This document shows, piece by piece, positions 16,632-25,453 of a DNA stretch of 48,305 nt; position 1 is the first letter of the stretch, and each line of letters begins with the position of its first letter. Position numbers and translations under genes: made by a program. The DNA comes from Methanobacteriota archaeon (GTDB lineage: Archaea > Thermoplasmatota > Poseidoniia > Poseidoniales > Poseidoniaceae), in NCBI GenBank assembly GCA_018659375.1, contig JABJMO010000040.1:1-48305 (forward strand). Reading direction: 5' to 3'. Below the pieces are notes generated by a model, which was not told the DNA's origin, searched no databases, and saw only the letters and a list, made by a program, of their open reading frames with translations.

Positions 16632-17723
16632 ATGAGTGGCCAAGAAGACAGCAATAGAATGACTTATGGTAATTATCTAAGGCTTGATGATGTCTTATCT
16701 CTTCAAGAAGGACCACTTGGTTATTCTCCAAAGCCATGTAATGATGAACTACACTTCATAATTGTCCACCAAGCGTTTGAATTATGGTTTAAACTGGTAC
16801 TATCTGAATTAAAAGAAGTTCATGAATTGATGAATAAGGAACACATAGAAGAGGGGTCAATGCCAAAAATAGTTCATCACTTGAAGCGTGTATCATCGGT
16901 GTTTAATCTAATGTCACAACAATGGAAGGTAATGGAGACTTTAACTCCTCAAGATTTCCTCTCTTTCCGTGACCGATTGGGAACTTCCTCTGGTTTTGAG
17001 TCGTGGCAATTACGGCAAATTGAAACAATTCTTGGTTTGGAACAGCAGCAAAGAGAAGCGGGAATGGATCCTCTAAAGCATATGGAAAGGTTGGCTAAAG
17101 AAGGTAAAATCTCCAAAGAGGTATTGGTTGACTTTGAAGCAAGAATTAATTCACCATCGCTTTGTGATTTACTTGACAATTGGCTGTCAAGAACACCGAT
17201 AAACGGTTCATTATCTACAGACTTAGGCGATGAAAAGGTAATTGATCAATATGTAGAACATCACCTCCAAGCTATGTCAAATCATAGCGAGTCTGTAATT
17301 GAGCACATCTTATCAATCGGGCATGGTGACGAAGCATCAATTAGACCACGAATGGAGAAATCAATTTCGGGGGCTAGAAGTTTTTTAATTCAGGATAGTA
17401 AGGTAAACCGTTCTAGGGCAGGTCTACTATTCATTGAATCATACAGAGATTTGCCACTATTGTCTTGGCCAAGGACCTTAATTGATTCATTTGTGGAATT
17501 AGAACAGGCGTTATTGTTGTTCAGAAATTCTCACGCTAGGATGGTAGAACGCATGATTGGACGTCGTATGGGTACAGGTGGTTCCAGCGGAGTAGATTAT
17601 CTGGATGCCACTTTGAAGTATCGAATATTTGTAGATTTGTGGACTGTCAGAACTATTCTAGTAAGAAGAGATTTACTACCTGAAGTGGCAAATCCGTCTT
17701 ATTATGAGTTCAACTCACAGTAA
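16632..17723 (+). CDS. Tryptophan 2,3-dioxygenase
   Basis: Heme enzyme that opens the indole ring of L-tryptophan to N-formylkynurenine with O2. The N-terminus has MTYGNYLRLDDVLSLQ and DELHFIIVHQAFELWFKL, where the His (about 46) matches the substrate-site histidine. FLSFRDRLGTSSGFESWQLR (from about 109) contains the arginine that binds the carboxylate. HARMVERMIG with GTGGSSGVDYL (from about 301) holds the proximal heme ligand His. At 363 residues it is longer than many bacterial forms, the excess lying in the middle. Since an aspartate oxidase for NAD synthesis is encoded in this window, a catabolic role is more likely than NAD synthesis. It requires oxygen, so the host is aerobic. Confidence 0.96.
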   Translation: MSGQEDSNRMTYGNYLRLDDVLSLQEGPLGYSPKPCNDELHFIIVHQAFELWFKLVLSELKEVHELMNKEHIEEGSMPKIVHHLKRVSSVFNLMSQQWKVMETLTPQDFLSFRDRLGTSSGFESWQLRQIETILGLEQQQREAGMDPLKHMERLAKEGKISKEVLVDFEARINSPSLCDLLDNWLSRTPINGSLSTDLGDEKVIDQYVEHHLQAMSNHSESVIEHILSIGHGDEASIRPRMEKSISGARSFLIQDSKVNRSRAGLLFIESYRDLPLLSWPRTLIDSFVELEQALLLFRNSHARMVERMIGRRMGTGGSSGVDYLDATLKYRIFVDLWTVRTILVRRDLLPEVANPSYYEFNSQ

Positions 17724-17729
17724 TAATTA

Positions 17730-17981
17730 TTATTCGTGAGGGTCAATGTCAATCGGAATCAACTCATGATCGTATTCGTACAATGCAATTTTCAAAGGAT
17801 CTAAAACGAATCTAACCGAAGCTTCTTCAAAACCGTACAAGGATATCAGTTCTTCTTTGAAAGCTTCTCTTAGGGCGACTTCGTCTGCATATAGCGGCGC
17901 ACCCATCCCAATTTGAAGGGCTCTTGCTCCAATAATTCTTGCTCTTTCAAATCTAGTATGAAGTCGAATTGGTTTAACCAT
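17730..17981 (-). CDS. rpoK: DNA-directed RNA polymerase subunit K (omega/Rpb6)
   Basis: Small essential subunit that stabilises assembly of archaeal RNA polymerase. The sequence TRFERARIIGARALQIGMGAP is the family signature, followed by a short acidic insert and DPLKIALYEYDHELIPIDI, matching the C-terminal strand. Size (83 residues from the ATG at 17981) is normal. A GTG three codons upstream (17990) is in frame, but GTGAT there looks more like the ribosome-binding site of the ATG. It converges on the tryptophan dioxygenase gene with six bases between the stops. A hairpin sits just upstream (see separate entry). Confidence 0.93.
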   Translation of the reverse strand: MVKPIRLHTRFERARIIGARALQIGMGAPLYADEVALREAFKEELISLYGFEEASVRFVLDPLKIALYEYDHELIPIDIDPHE

Positions 17982-17988
17982 AATAATC

Positions 17989-18009
17989 ACTACGACTCGC
18001 AGTCGTGGT
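17989..18009 (-). promoter_or_regulatory. Hairpin just upstream of rpoK
   Basis: A nine-pair inverted repeat (one T-G wobble) with a three-base CGC loop: ACTACGACT / AGTCGTGGT on the plus strand. Its foot overlaps the GTGAT that would be the rpoK ribosome-binding site, so in RNA it could mask it. It could also be the end of the upstream minus-strand transcript. Function is inferred. Confidence 0.4.
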
Positions 18010-18066
18010 TAACCGTGAGAGCGAGTGTTTTTCAATATAACCCTAGGGTTTAGTTAAAAATAATCT

Positions 18067-19029
18067 CTATTCACTCTCATCGTTATCGATTCTTTGTAGT
18101 CTTTTCCACATGATTAATGCCGGTAGTAAAGCAACAAATAAGGCAATAAAAACCATAATTGCCAGCATAGGCGAATCATCGGTTTTTGAAAAGATTGGAA
18201 CTGTTGCTTGTTCGTTAGTAAAATCCATATCCCCAGTGGGGCTTTGTGAGAGTGAATTCAGCATTCTTATTCCATTTGACTCCAATGTAAAAATTAGTCT
18301 CCCGGTCCAATTATCCAGCCAATTAGTAAGGTCTAGTTTACTTTGGTCGTGGTTTAATTGGATGTAGTCAACAGCTAAATGGGATAGATTTCGATTGTCA
18401 AACTCATGAGCGGTTGATTTGATTTTCCAAATCTTCAGGGTGTGATTGGTAGAGGTATTCCAACTGAGTATCGAGTTAGTTATATTTAATTCATTTATTC
18501 CAAAAAACTCAGTTTGATTGTTTGGCAAACTTTGATTCAATTCATTAGCTTGTTTGGTACCCGTTAGCAAACCTTCTCCGTCAATCACTATGGATGGTAT
18601 GAAGATTAATCTAAAATCTGTTTCATAGCGCTGATTTGACAAATTCAAATAACTAGAATCAAGGACTGATGGGTGATGTTGGATAACAGCATATTTAGTT
18701 GTGTCAATATTTTCCAAAGATAATTCGACATCTAAACAAGGTTCACACCAATCAGCACCGTAGTACTCGATTAGGTGTAATGGCCGCCAAGCATGGCATA
18801 ACTGTTCACCTAAGCACTCTGAGTCAATTACCATGACGTCCATTGTGTGGCCAAAAATAGTTTCCTGTTGGGTAGTTACTTGTTCTTGACCTTGGACTGT
18901 TACCATGCTATTAAAACAGCATAGCATCATAATGAGGAGTACTGCAATTGACGCAGATTTATCATGTCTTATTGGCTTAGAGAGTGCAAGGCATGTGTTC
19001 AAAAGGGGCACTCTACTCCAATGAATCAT
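18067..19029 (-). CDS. Secreted thioredoxin-like protein with C-terminal membrane anchor
   Basis: About 320 residues. A signal peptide (hydrophobic core about residues 26-42 from the ATG) precedes a thioredoxin-type active site, YYGADWCEPC (cysteines 95 and 98), with two further cysteines nearby (72, 78). The C-terminus has a hydrophobic helix and basic anchor (AIMVFIALFVALLPALIMWKR). It likely performs thiol-disulphide exchange or metal delivery outside the membrane. It is divergent from heme A synthase, so cytochrome oxidase maturation is a reasonable guess. Start is uncertain: ATG 19029 overlaps the divergent ATG by two bases; GTG 19011 has GGAG four bases upstream and would leave 16 bases between the genes. 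Confidence 0.75.
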   Translation of the reverse strand: MIHWSRVPLLNTCLALSKPIRHDKSASIAVLLIMMLCCFNSMVTVQGQEQVTTQQETIFGHTMDVMVIDSECLGEQLCHAWRPLHLIEYYGADWCEPCLDVELSLENIDTTKYAVIQHHPSVLDSSYLNLSNQRYETDFRLIFIPSIVIDGEGLLTGTKQANELNQSLPNNQTEFFGINELNITNSILSWNTSTNHTLKIWKIKSTAHEFDNRNLSHLAVDYIQLNHDQSKLDLTNWLDNWTGRLIFTLESNGIRMLNSLSQSPTGDMDFTNEQATVPIFSKTDDSPMLAIMVFIALFVALLPALIMWKRLQRIDNDESE

Positions 19030-20089
19030 GGAACCCGCTTGGTGGCGACGCCCTTCAACCTTGCCGTTGATGATGTTGGTTTTTGCTATCTTGATTATTT
19101 CGTTTGGTGGAGCCATAAGAATCCATGATGCAGGAGAATCTTGCCCAGATTGGCCCAAGTGTTTTGGAACCTACGGTTTTGATATTTCAGAAGCGGAACA
19201 GGAGACGTATTGGGAAGAGAATCCAGATGAAATAGATTCTAGAGGTGTAGAACATAGATATACCGTCTTCGAGATATTCCTCGAATGGTTTCATAGATTT
19301 TTAGTTGGAGTTATCGCTGTTCCTGTATTACTCAATTTATACGTCTCAAAAAAAGGTATTGACAAATACGGGAAGAACAATTTTTATTCCTCTGTGTTTA
19401 TCTCTGTGATGTTACTGATACAAGCAATTGCTGGAGCTGTTACTGTGTTTTATGACAACGCTGACTGGTCAGTAGCATTACACCTTTCACTTGCTTCAAT
19501 ATTTACTGCAGCAATATTATGGCAATACAAGTTGACAAGAGTTGTTGAAGGAGCAAATTGGTCCTTCATCCAAGCCTCAACAAAATTTGTCGATAATTAC
19601 AAGAAAAAGTTTGATCTCATAGCAATATCAGTCTTAATTTTGTTAGTCTTAGGCGCTTGGGTATCATCAACTGCAGGTGGCCAATACAATCAGTCATGCT
19701 CGGTTGGGTTTCCAGATGCATGGCCTCAATGTAATGGTGAAGTTCTCCCGTCTTTGGACAATTCAGGAATATTAGTTCAAATGATTCACAGAATAGGGGC
19801 TCTATTAGTCGGCATTATTTTGTTAATGTCATTGCTCAAACTAAATCAACAGAAAGATAATTATGATAATAGTGAGCCATATTACAAAGCAATGCTGTTT
19901 ACGACTATTTTTTGGTTCAGTAACTTACTAATCGGGGCCTCTTACTTGATAAAGGCAGAAATTGGTGAATTCCCTGAATGGATATCTCTATTACACTTGC
20001 TTGGTGGCGTCACAACATTCCTCGTAGCTGCAAGTGGGCCAATGATGTTTAGGCTCACACAATACAAGGAAGCAGAGTGTGATGAGTGA
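19028..20089 (+). CDS. ctaA: Heme A synthase (CtaA/COX15)
   Basis: Oxidises the C8 methyl of heme O to a formyl group, giving heme A for aa3-type oxidases. Eight hydrophobic helices are visible in 353 residues. The first outer loop has a Cys pair (SCPDWPKC), and the second half repeats it (SCSVGFPDAWPQC), both family features. Heme-ligand histidines are seen in EWFHRFLVG, ALHLSLAS, MIHRIGALLVG and LLHLLGG. Followed after four bases by heme O synthase, its upstream pathway step. The ATG was chosen because the first helix begins soon after it and no closer start is available. Confidence 0.93.
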   Translation: MEPAWWRRPSTLPLMMLVFAILIISFGGAIRIHDAGESCPDWPKCFGTYGFDISEAEQETYWEENPDEIDSRGVEHRYTVFEIFLEWFHRFLVGVIAVPVLLNLYVSKKGIDKYGKNNFYSSVFISVMLLIQAIAGAVTVFYDNADWSVALHLSLASIFTAAILWQYKLTRVVEGANWSFIQASTKFVDNYKKKFDLIAISVLILLVLGAWVSSTAGGQYNQSCSVGFPDAWPQCNGEVLPSLDNSGILVQMIHRIGALLVGIILLMSLLKLNQQKDNYDNSEPYYKAMLFTTIFWFSNLLIGASYLIKAEIGEFPEWISLLHLLGGVTTFLVAASGPMMFRLTQYKEAECDE

Positions 20090-20093
20090 TTAA

Positions 20094-21113
20094 ATGGGAG
20101 ATGACAAAGATTCTCTCAACTCTCATCCAGGATGGTTTACGGTTTTTATTCAATTGATGAAATTAAGAGTTATAGTATTGTTACAAATTACAGCAATCTG
20201 TGCGGTATTAGTGCATGATATGTTAGCGAGACACGGATTAATTGATGTAGATCGCACTTGGTACGACACACTCTATGCTTGCATAATTACGGTCGTTGGA
20301 GGCACACTTTCCGCAGGCGGATCAAACTCGATTAACATGTGGTTTGATTCTGATATAGATCAACACATGCGCAGGACTCAACAACGCCCAGTGCCACAGG
20401 GGCACATTACACCTAAGGGGGCACTAATATTCGGTCTGATAATAGCAATCACTGGTTCATCAATATTTTTCCTTATTAGTTGGAAAGCAGCTTTTTGGTC
20501 CTTTTTTTCTGTGGCTTTCTATGTCTTAGTTTACACTATGTGGCTAAAGAGAAGAACACCACAAAATATTGTGATAGGTGGTATTGCTGGCTCAACTCCA
20601 CCACTAATTGGTTGGGCAGTAGCGGCGGCAGATTATACTAACAACTTGAATCCGTTAGACTTAGGCTCGCCCATTCCTTGGATGCTTTTTGCCTTGATTT
20701 TCCTTTGGACTCCTCCCCATTTTTGGGCTTTAGCGCTTTATCGTTCAGGTGAATATGCTAAGGCTAAAGTTCCAATGATGAATGAAGTCAAAGGTGCAAA
20801 ATACACCATCAAACAATCTAAAATTTATTGTATCCTGTTACTTATGCTTGGCTCAGTGCCTTGCTTTTGGCCTGATTCCGGATTACCTTTGCTATGGGCC
20901 TTTGTTGCTGGGGGGTTAACTCTCTGGTATTCTGTTTCCGTTTGGGCAATTGACCCTGATGAGCCATTTGATGCAAATGGGAGAATGCCTAAAGCAGCAA
21001 AGTCATTTTTTAGGTCGCTCTATTATTTGGGCTGGATGTTTTTGTTATTAGTCTTAATATGTGCAATTCCTCCTGAATCTTTGGGATATCTTGGTCCATT
21101 GTCACAAAATTAG
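20094..21113 (+). CDS. ctaB: Protoheme IX farnesyltransferase (heme O synthase)
   Basis: UbiA-family prenyltransferase that adds a farnesyl group to heme B, giving heme O. The polyprenyl diphosphate motif is NMWFDSDIDQHMRRTQQRP (about 82-100), and the second conserved block is LWTPPHFWALALY. Nine or so hydrophobic helices, 339 residues, as expected. It starts four bases after the heme A synthase stop and is surely co-transcribed. With CtaA it shows that the organism makes heme A and so uses an A-type terminal oxidase, which is not in this window. Confidence 0.95.
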   Translation: MGDDKDSLNSHPGWFTVFIQLMKLRVIVLLQITAICAVLVHDMLARHGLIDVDRTWYDTLYACIITVVGGTLSAGGSNSINMWFDSDIDQHMRRTQQRPVPQGHITPKGALIFGLIIAITGSSIFFLISWKAAFWSFFSVAFYVLVYTMWLKRRTPQNIVIGGIAGSTPPLIGWAVAAADYTNNLNPLDLGSPIPWMLFALIFLWTPPHFWALALYRSGEYAKAKVPMMNEVKGAKYTIKQSKIYCILLLMLGSVPCFWPDSGLPLLWAFVAGGLTLWYSVSVWAIDPDEPFDANGRMPKAAKSFFRSLYYLGWMFLLLVLICAIPPESLGYLGPLSQN

Positions 21114-21147
21114 ACCTTGTTACTCAACCGTCATATTCATGACTAGT

Positions 21148-21156
21148 TCTAAATTG
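21148..21156 (+). promoter_or_regulatory. Possible TATA element of the tRNA gene
   Basis: TTCTAAATT lies 13-21 bases before the tRNA 5' end, roughly where a TATA box would be expected if the precursor begins a few bases upstream of or at the mature end. Weak match. Confidence 0.2.
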
Positions 21157-21168
21157 GGAAGACCAATT

Positions 21169-21255
21169 GCGGCAGTCGCATAGCCTGGCCATTGCGCTGG
21201 ATTGCTAATCCAGTGGTGTCTCACCTCGGGAGTTCGAATCTCCCCTGCCGCGCCA
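21169..21255 (+). tRNA. tRNA-Ser (anticodon GCU)
   Basis: Folded by eye. The acceptor stem GCGGCAG (21169-21175) pairs fully with CTGCCGC (21245-21251), followed by discriminator G and an encoded CCA (21253-21255). The anticodon stem CTGGA/TCCAG encloses loop TTGCTAA, giving anticodon GCT, which reads AGC and AGU serine codons. A long variable arm (GGTG/CACC) is the mark of a type II tRNA such as serine. The T arm is GGGAG-TTCGAAT-CTCCC. No intron. The minus-strand gene for the large surface protein ends directly at its 3' end. Confidence 0.95.
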
Positions 21256-24219
21256 TCATTCGAAGAATTCGTCAAATTCATTAGCCATTGAATCAGCAGC
21301 CTGTCTTCTCTTACGAGCGCCAACTACCTTTCGAAGTCTTCTGAGGCGTTTAGCGATCAATGCAAGCATAATAATTCCCAAGCACACTATGACTAGGGTT
21401 ACTGAACCTGCTACTTTGAATTCTTGTTGCTCCATATTATCCGAAAAATCTCCTAACCAATCGTTGCCAAGAGGCGGTTCAGCCTCAGGTTCAGGTTCTG
21501 GGATTATGTGTTGATTGTATGACCACCAGTCGTCTTGGATGTGCACTCTTTCGACATTTTCTGATGGGTAAATAGCAACGGTTCTTTCATTGCCGAATTC
21601 ATCGGTCGGAGTCAGAATATAATAAAATGTTTTCATTGGTCTTATCTGTTCATCATCAATGCCTTTCTGGGTGTATGAATAACTTTCGCCTGCGACATAT
21701 TCTATGTTTTGTAAAACAGGACTGATTAGTGTTAAGTCAATTCCGTTAGGGTTTTGTTCTATCCGATACAGGTTCCAAGTCTCGTTATTTTCACCATCTG
21801 GCCATATCCATGATAGAGTTATTTCATAACAAATATTCCAGTCTTTTAATGTGTTGAAGCAATCCGAATCATTAGTGAATTCCCAATTGTGATTTAGATC
21901 TATTAGTGATGTTGAAGGCGGACTTGAGTCTCCACAAATGAAGGTGCTGTTTCCAGTATCATCCATTGTTACATTGGCCAATCTGTTGTATGAATCCCCC
22001 TTTCTGTCGACGGGGACTATTGCATAGGAAGCGCAAAAGCCGTCTGGTATGGTTTGTAAATCAGCCCAAGAATTTTCTTCAATGGTGACAAATGTTCTAA
22101 AGGTATTATCAGTCAAATCGTTCCATAGTAATTCATCAAATTCTTCGTTTGGTGAGGGGAAAATAGTACCACCAAAATCAGGAACTAGTCTTTGGTAAAT
22201 ATTGTACCCAAGATTGTATACACTATCTGTTTCACCTACAGAATCCCAAGTCAATAAGAAATTCCCATTTGCGACTAGCGAGGTCGTAAAGTTTCTAGCT
22301 TCTATATTTGGTTCGCCTAATGTGCCAATCAACAGGATAACTGAAGATTCAAATATTCTTACACTTAAGTCTGAATTAGTGCTGTAAGAGTAGTCCTCGG
22401 AATTAAATAATTCCCAATTTTTGTCCCCAAAAGAATTTAATTTCCTTACTTCAATCGATTCTAGGTCTACATTTGATGGTAATAAATCATTCAGATACAG
22501 ATTTATGTCTACCCAATTTTGTCCATCAAATGCGGATTCATCATTTGTCAAATCTAACAAATCAAAACCAACCAACAATAGTGGGCTTTTTCCGTTTCCA
22601 ATGCTGTAGGTTTCATAAGGTTCAGGATATGCACTCTGATGAGAAATGGTAACAGTATTGCTGGAAGATATTGCACTAGCATCATAATATGGTAGGTTAT
22701 CTATTTCTATCGCTCTATATACAAAGAGGTTAAAGTAGATACTTTCGCTATTGCCAAAAGAATCAGAAGCAATCATCTTGAAATTGTGACTGCCCAGCCC
22801 ATAATCTGAAGTATTAATTACAATATTGTCGCCTTGACCAATATTGATAATGCCGCTATACCACCAGCTAATAATCACTGGTGCGGCAGCGAACGGATTT
22901 GTTATGGCGTCTATTGAAACCAACTCATTATCAGTGTACCATTCTTTCTGATTCACAATGTCAATCGAACTACTAATTTGGGGTACAATAACATTAGCAG
23001 TTTCGTGTAAAATATTATCACTGGGCGCAAAGTCATTAATTCCAATAAATTGGAAAGGTAAACGAGCTTCAATTTCTACAGCCTCACCTTCAACTGGCAT
23101 GTTGAAACTGCAAGAACGTTGCTGGTCAGGTGATAATGTCGTTATGAAGCATGATTGTATGTTGCCTATATCGTTGTCAATTATGAGTTCAAGGGTGAAA
23201 TTCAAAGCAGTGTTATTACCACTGTTTGTGAGTGTGACAGTTACCATGTCCATGCCGTAGTAGTATGTGGTTGAAGAAGGGTTATGGCTTGGGGATAAAG
23301 AATCAATCTCGATATTCATATCTGAATTGATGGATATCTGAGTACTATGCAGGTTGTTGCTCTCAAACATATCCCCATACGGGTCTCCTGTTGAATTGAA
23401 GATGCCATACAATAATGTGAATTCTCCGTCTTCTTCGAAGGAAAAGTCAGGTAGGTTCATGGTAAATGTCTTGTAGAAAGAATATGCGGGGAAGCTCGTT
23501 GAATATCGGTATGATTCTTTCAGCATCTCGCTTTCGTCATGATTCCATAACTGCCATCCAACTGTAGCATTTACTACGCATGTGCTACATAAATTTGCAG
23601 ATGCAGAAAAAGGAATGGTATAGATTGTGTTGTTGTTGAATATTCTTTTATTGTCCCTTTCAACAAGGGTTGGAATATTATCAATAATGTCTTCATCATA
23701 ATCTAATTTTATATCGCTAAATAATAAACTTGCATTGATTTGAAATGTAAACAAATCATCTGAAGGGTTAGAATCTAGTTCATCAAATTGATAGACTATG
23801 GTTAGTGTTTCATTCAATCCGTTCGGATAGAAAGGATCTTGCGAGACAAAGGTTTCATTCACTCCAGGCAACATATTAGGGATCAGAATCTCTCCAGAGT
23901 CGAAGCTGTTACTAATACAGTTATTTGCTACTCGCTCTCCAAGGCAAACAAACCAATCAATGTTTCTCACGGGCGACATTAGGTTGTGATTGTTTTCAAT
24001 AGTTGCTTCAAAGTATGTTGCTACATATGCAGGAATGAATTCATTTTGCGATGGAGATGAATTGGTAATAGATAGGTTTCCCGTAGTGGATGCCTCGACT
24101 TCGTCTACTAATTTGACAGATGCTAGTGTTGAAAAGAATATTATTGCGACAATGAATATGCTGGAAATTTTCTTACTATTTCCACCAGTAACCAACACTG
24201 TCATATCTCTCCCTTGCAT
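21256..24219 (-). CDS. Large secreted surface protein with C-terminal membrane anchor
   Basis: 987 residues, no named family certain. A signal sequence (hydrophobic core about 20-35, then EVEAS) opens the protein. The body is Asn/Ser/Asp-rich and beta-structured, with several CARDB-like stretches (TVTLTNSGNNTALNFTLELI, and an earlier one around the phrase DIKLDYDED). A region of fibronectin-like character follows (SLVANGNFLLTWDSV). A short Pro/Glu linker leads to a helix (about 936-956) and a strongly basic tail of about 30 residues on the inner side. It is likely an S-layer-associated or adhesive protein; function unknown. In-frame ATG 24204 is an alternative start. Confidence 0.8.
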   Translation of the reverse strand: MQGRDMTVLVTGGNSKKISSIFIVAIIFFSTLASVKLVDEVEASTTGNLSITNSSPSQNEFIPAYVATYFEATIENNHNLMSPVRNIDWFVCLGERVANNCISNSFDSGEILIPNMLPGVNETFVSQDPFYPNGLNETLTIVYQFDELDSNPSDDLFTFQINASLLFSDIKLDYDEDIIDNIPTLVERDNKRIFNNNTIYTIPFSASANLCSTCVVNATVGWQLWNHDESEMLKESYRYSTSFPAYSFYKTFTMNLPDFSFEEDGEFTLLYGIFNSTGDPYGDMFESNNLHSTQISINSDMNIEIDSLSPSHNPSSTTYYYGMDMVTVTLTNSGNNTALNFTLELIIDNDIGNIQSCFITTLSPDQQRSCSFNMPVEGEAVEIEARLPFQFIGINDFAPSDNILHETANVIVPQISSSIDIVNQKEWYTDNELVSIDAITNPFAAAPVIISWWYSGIINIGQGDNIVINTSDYGLGSHNFKMIASDSFGNSESIYFNLFVYRAIEIDNLPYYDASAISSSNTVTISHQSAYPEPYETYSIGNGKSPLLLVGFDLLDLTNDESAFDGQNWVDINLYLNDLLPSNVDLESIEVRKLNSFGDKNWELFNSEDYSYSTNSDLSVRIFESSVILLIGTLGEPNIEARNFTTSLVANGNFLLTWDSVGETDSVYNLGYNIYQRLVPDFGGTIFPSPNEEFDELLWNDLTDNTFRTFVTIEENSWADLQTIPDGFCASYAIVPVDRKGDSYNRLANVTMDDTGNSTFICGDSSPPSTSLIDLNHNWEFTNDSDCFNTLKDWNICYEITLSWIWPDGENNETWNLYRIEQNPNGIDLTLISPVLQNIEYVAGESYSYTQKGIDDEQIRPMKTFYYILTPTDEFGNERTVAIYPSENVERVHIQDDWWSYNQHIIPEPEPEAEPPLGNDWLGDFSDNMEQQEFKVAGSVTLVIVCLGIIMLALIAKRLRRLRKVVGARKRRQAADSMANEFDEFFE

Positions 24220-24327
24220 TTGTTATTCAAAGACTCATCGCTCCAAGAACCCTAAAAATGTCGAAAATTAAGGATTTGTGGAAATCCCATCCGGCAAACT
24301 CTTGAGTCTGTTGTTGCTGGCGTATAC

Positions 24328-25422
24328 ATGGTCTCACGTCCAGCTTCATCAATTAGAAAAGATGAAGACGGCATGACTGCAGTCATTGAATTTCTATCTG
24401 CATTCACCTTATTTTTGATGATATTGACCGCTTTTTTATCACTTGCTCAATTAGAAATGGGTTCCAATGATACTTCAATAGATCGATTAGATCGTTCTGC
24501 TGCACAAGGTATGGACCGACTTACCTCCGACGGTGGTTGGTATGTTCCTGTCTTTGAGGACGGAGATTACGATTATCAAAATTCAACATCACAATGGCAC
24601 TTGAAATCACTTGAGGAGCTAAACTCCGGAATTGTAATGGCAGGGCTAATAGATGGATATTCTATAGATTTTCTTAGAGTGTCTGCTTTGCACAATGTTA
24701 CCGAAAGTAGCCTGTTGGCGGGTTTGGGTTTAGATGAATCATTTAGTCTACACTTGAGTATAAAAATAACTGAAAGTGCCGATGTTCTAAGAAATGGATT
24801 ATTATTATTTTCTGGTGGTACCGAAAGAGGTACTGCCTCGGCATCTTCTACAGCGTTCAAAGAATTACAAACCGGCTCAGAAAAGGTTTTGATCATCTTA
24901 GAGGTCCACAATGGTGGTAGGAGTGCTAATGATTTGATGCTCACCGAGATTAGTCCTCGTTCAGTATCTGGTAGCCCTGAATGGATTGAATTATATAATC
25001 CAAATGACTTTGCAATAGATCTCAAGGGATGGAGTATGTCTCACATATCTCCAAACCTTAACAGTAATCTGTTGCTAACAGAAGGTGTGGTGTCAGGACT
25101 ATCTACAACAATTATGACCGGTGACCCTAATTCACAAGACGTCGGTTTGGCCGACCATGTGATTGATTTAGGTGGCGAGGGTTTCTTGGGAGTCGGTCAA
25201 TTGAATTTACTTGATGATGGGGGAGGTGTTGTCATCCTAAGTTATACTCAATTAAGCGAATTCCAACCGTTTGAGGTGATGAGGGTAGAATGGGGTGGAG
25301 ATACTGGGTTTTTCTTAACTCCAAGCCAGTCATTAGAATATGTTCCACCAAACTTCCCCCCCGCACAAGTAGACTGGCAGATATCATCTTCGCCGACCCC
25401 AGGGATTGTCAATATACTTTGA
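24328..25422 (+). CDS. Pilin/TadE-like membrane protein with lamin-tail domain
   Basis: 364 residues. The N-terminus KDEDGMTAVIEFLSAFTLFL resembles a prepilin or TadE leader: a charged stretch, Gly15, then a hydrophobic helix with an early Glu (21, one place later than usual). A domain of about 150 residues with a pilin-like start follows. From about residue 202 the sequence DLMLTEISPRS, PEWIELYNPNDFAIDLKGW is a clear lamin-tail (LTD) domain, an immunoglobulin-like fold found in archaeal and bacterial surface proteins. The combination suggests a surface appendage subunit or adhesin. The three KaiC-like genes start 31 bases downstream. Prepilin processing is inferred. Confidence 0.7.
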   Translation: MVSRPASSIRKDEDGMTAVIEFLSAFTLFLMILTAFLSLAQLEMGSNDTSIDRLDRSAAQGMDRLTSDGGWYVPVFEDGDYDYQNSTSQWHLKSLEELNSGIVMAGLIDGYSIDFLRVSALHNVTESSLLAGLGLDESFSLHLSIKITESADVLRNGLLLFSGGTERGTASASSTAFKELQTGSEKVLIILEVHNGGRSANDLMLTEISPRSVSGSPEWIELYNPNDFAIDLKGWSMSHISPNLNSNLLLTEGVVSGLSTTIMTGDPNSQDVGLADHVIDLGGEGFLGVGQLNLLDDGGGVVILSYTQLSEFQPFEVMRVEWGGDTGFFLTPSQSLEYVPPNFPPAQVDWQISSSPTPGIVNIL

Positions 25423-25453
25423 TTTTAGATGGTGATGCCGTCTAGATAATCGG

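Noticed and set aside
21120-21323. A 67-residue minus-strand ORF across the serine tRNA
   Set aside because: Its sequence is the antisense translation of the tRNA, a common spurious call; the tRNA folds fully on the plus strand.
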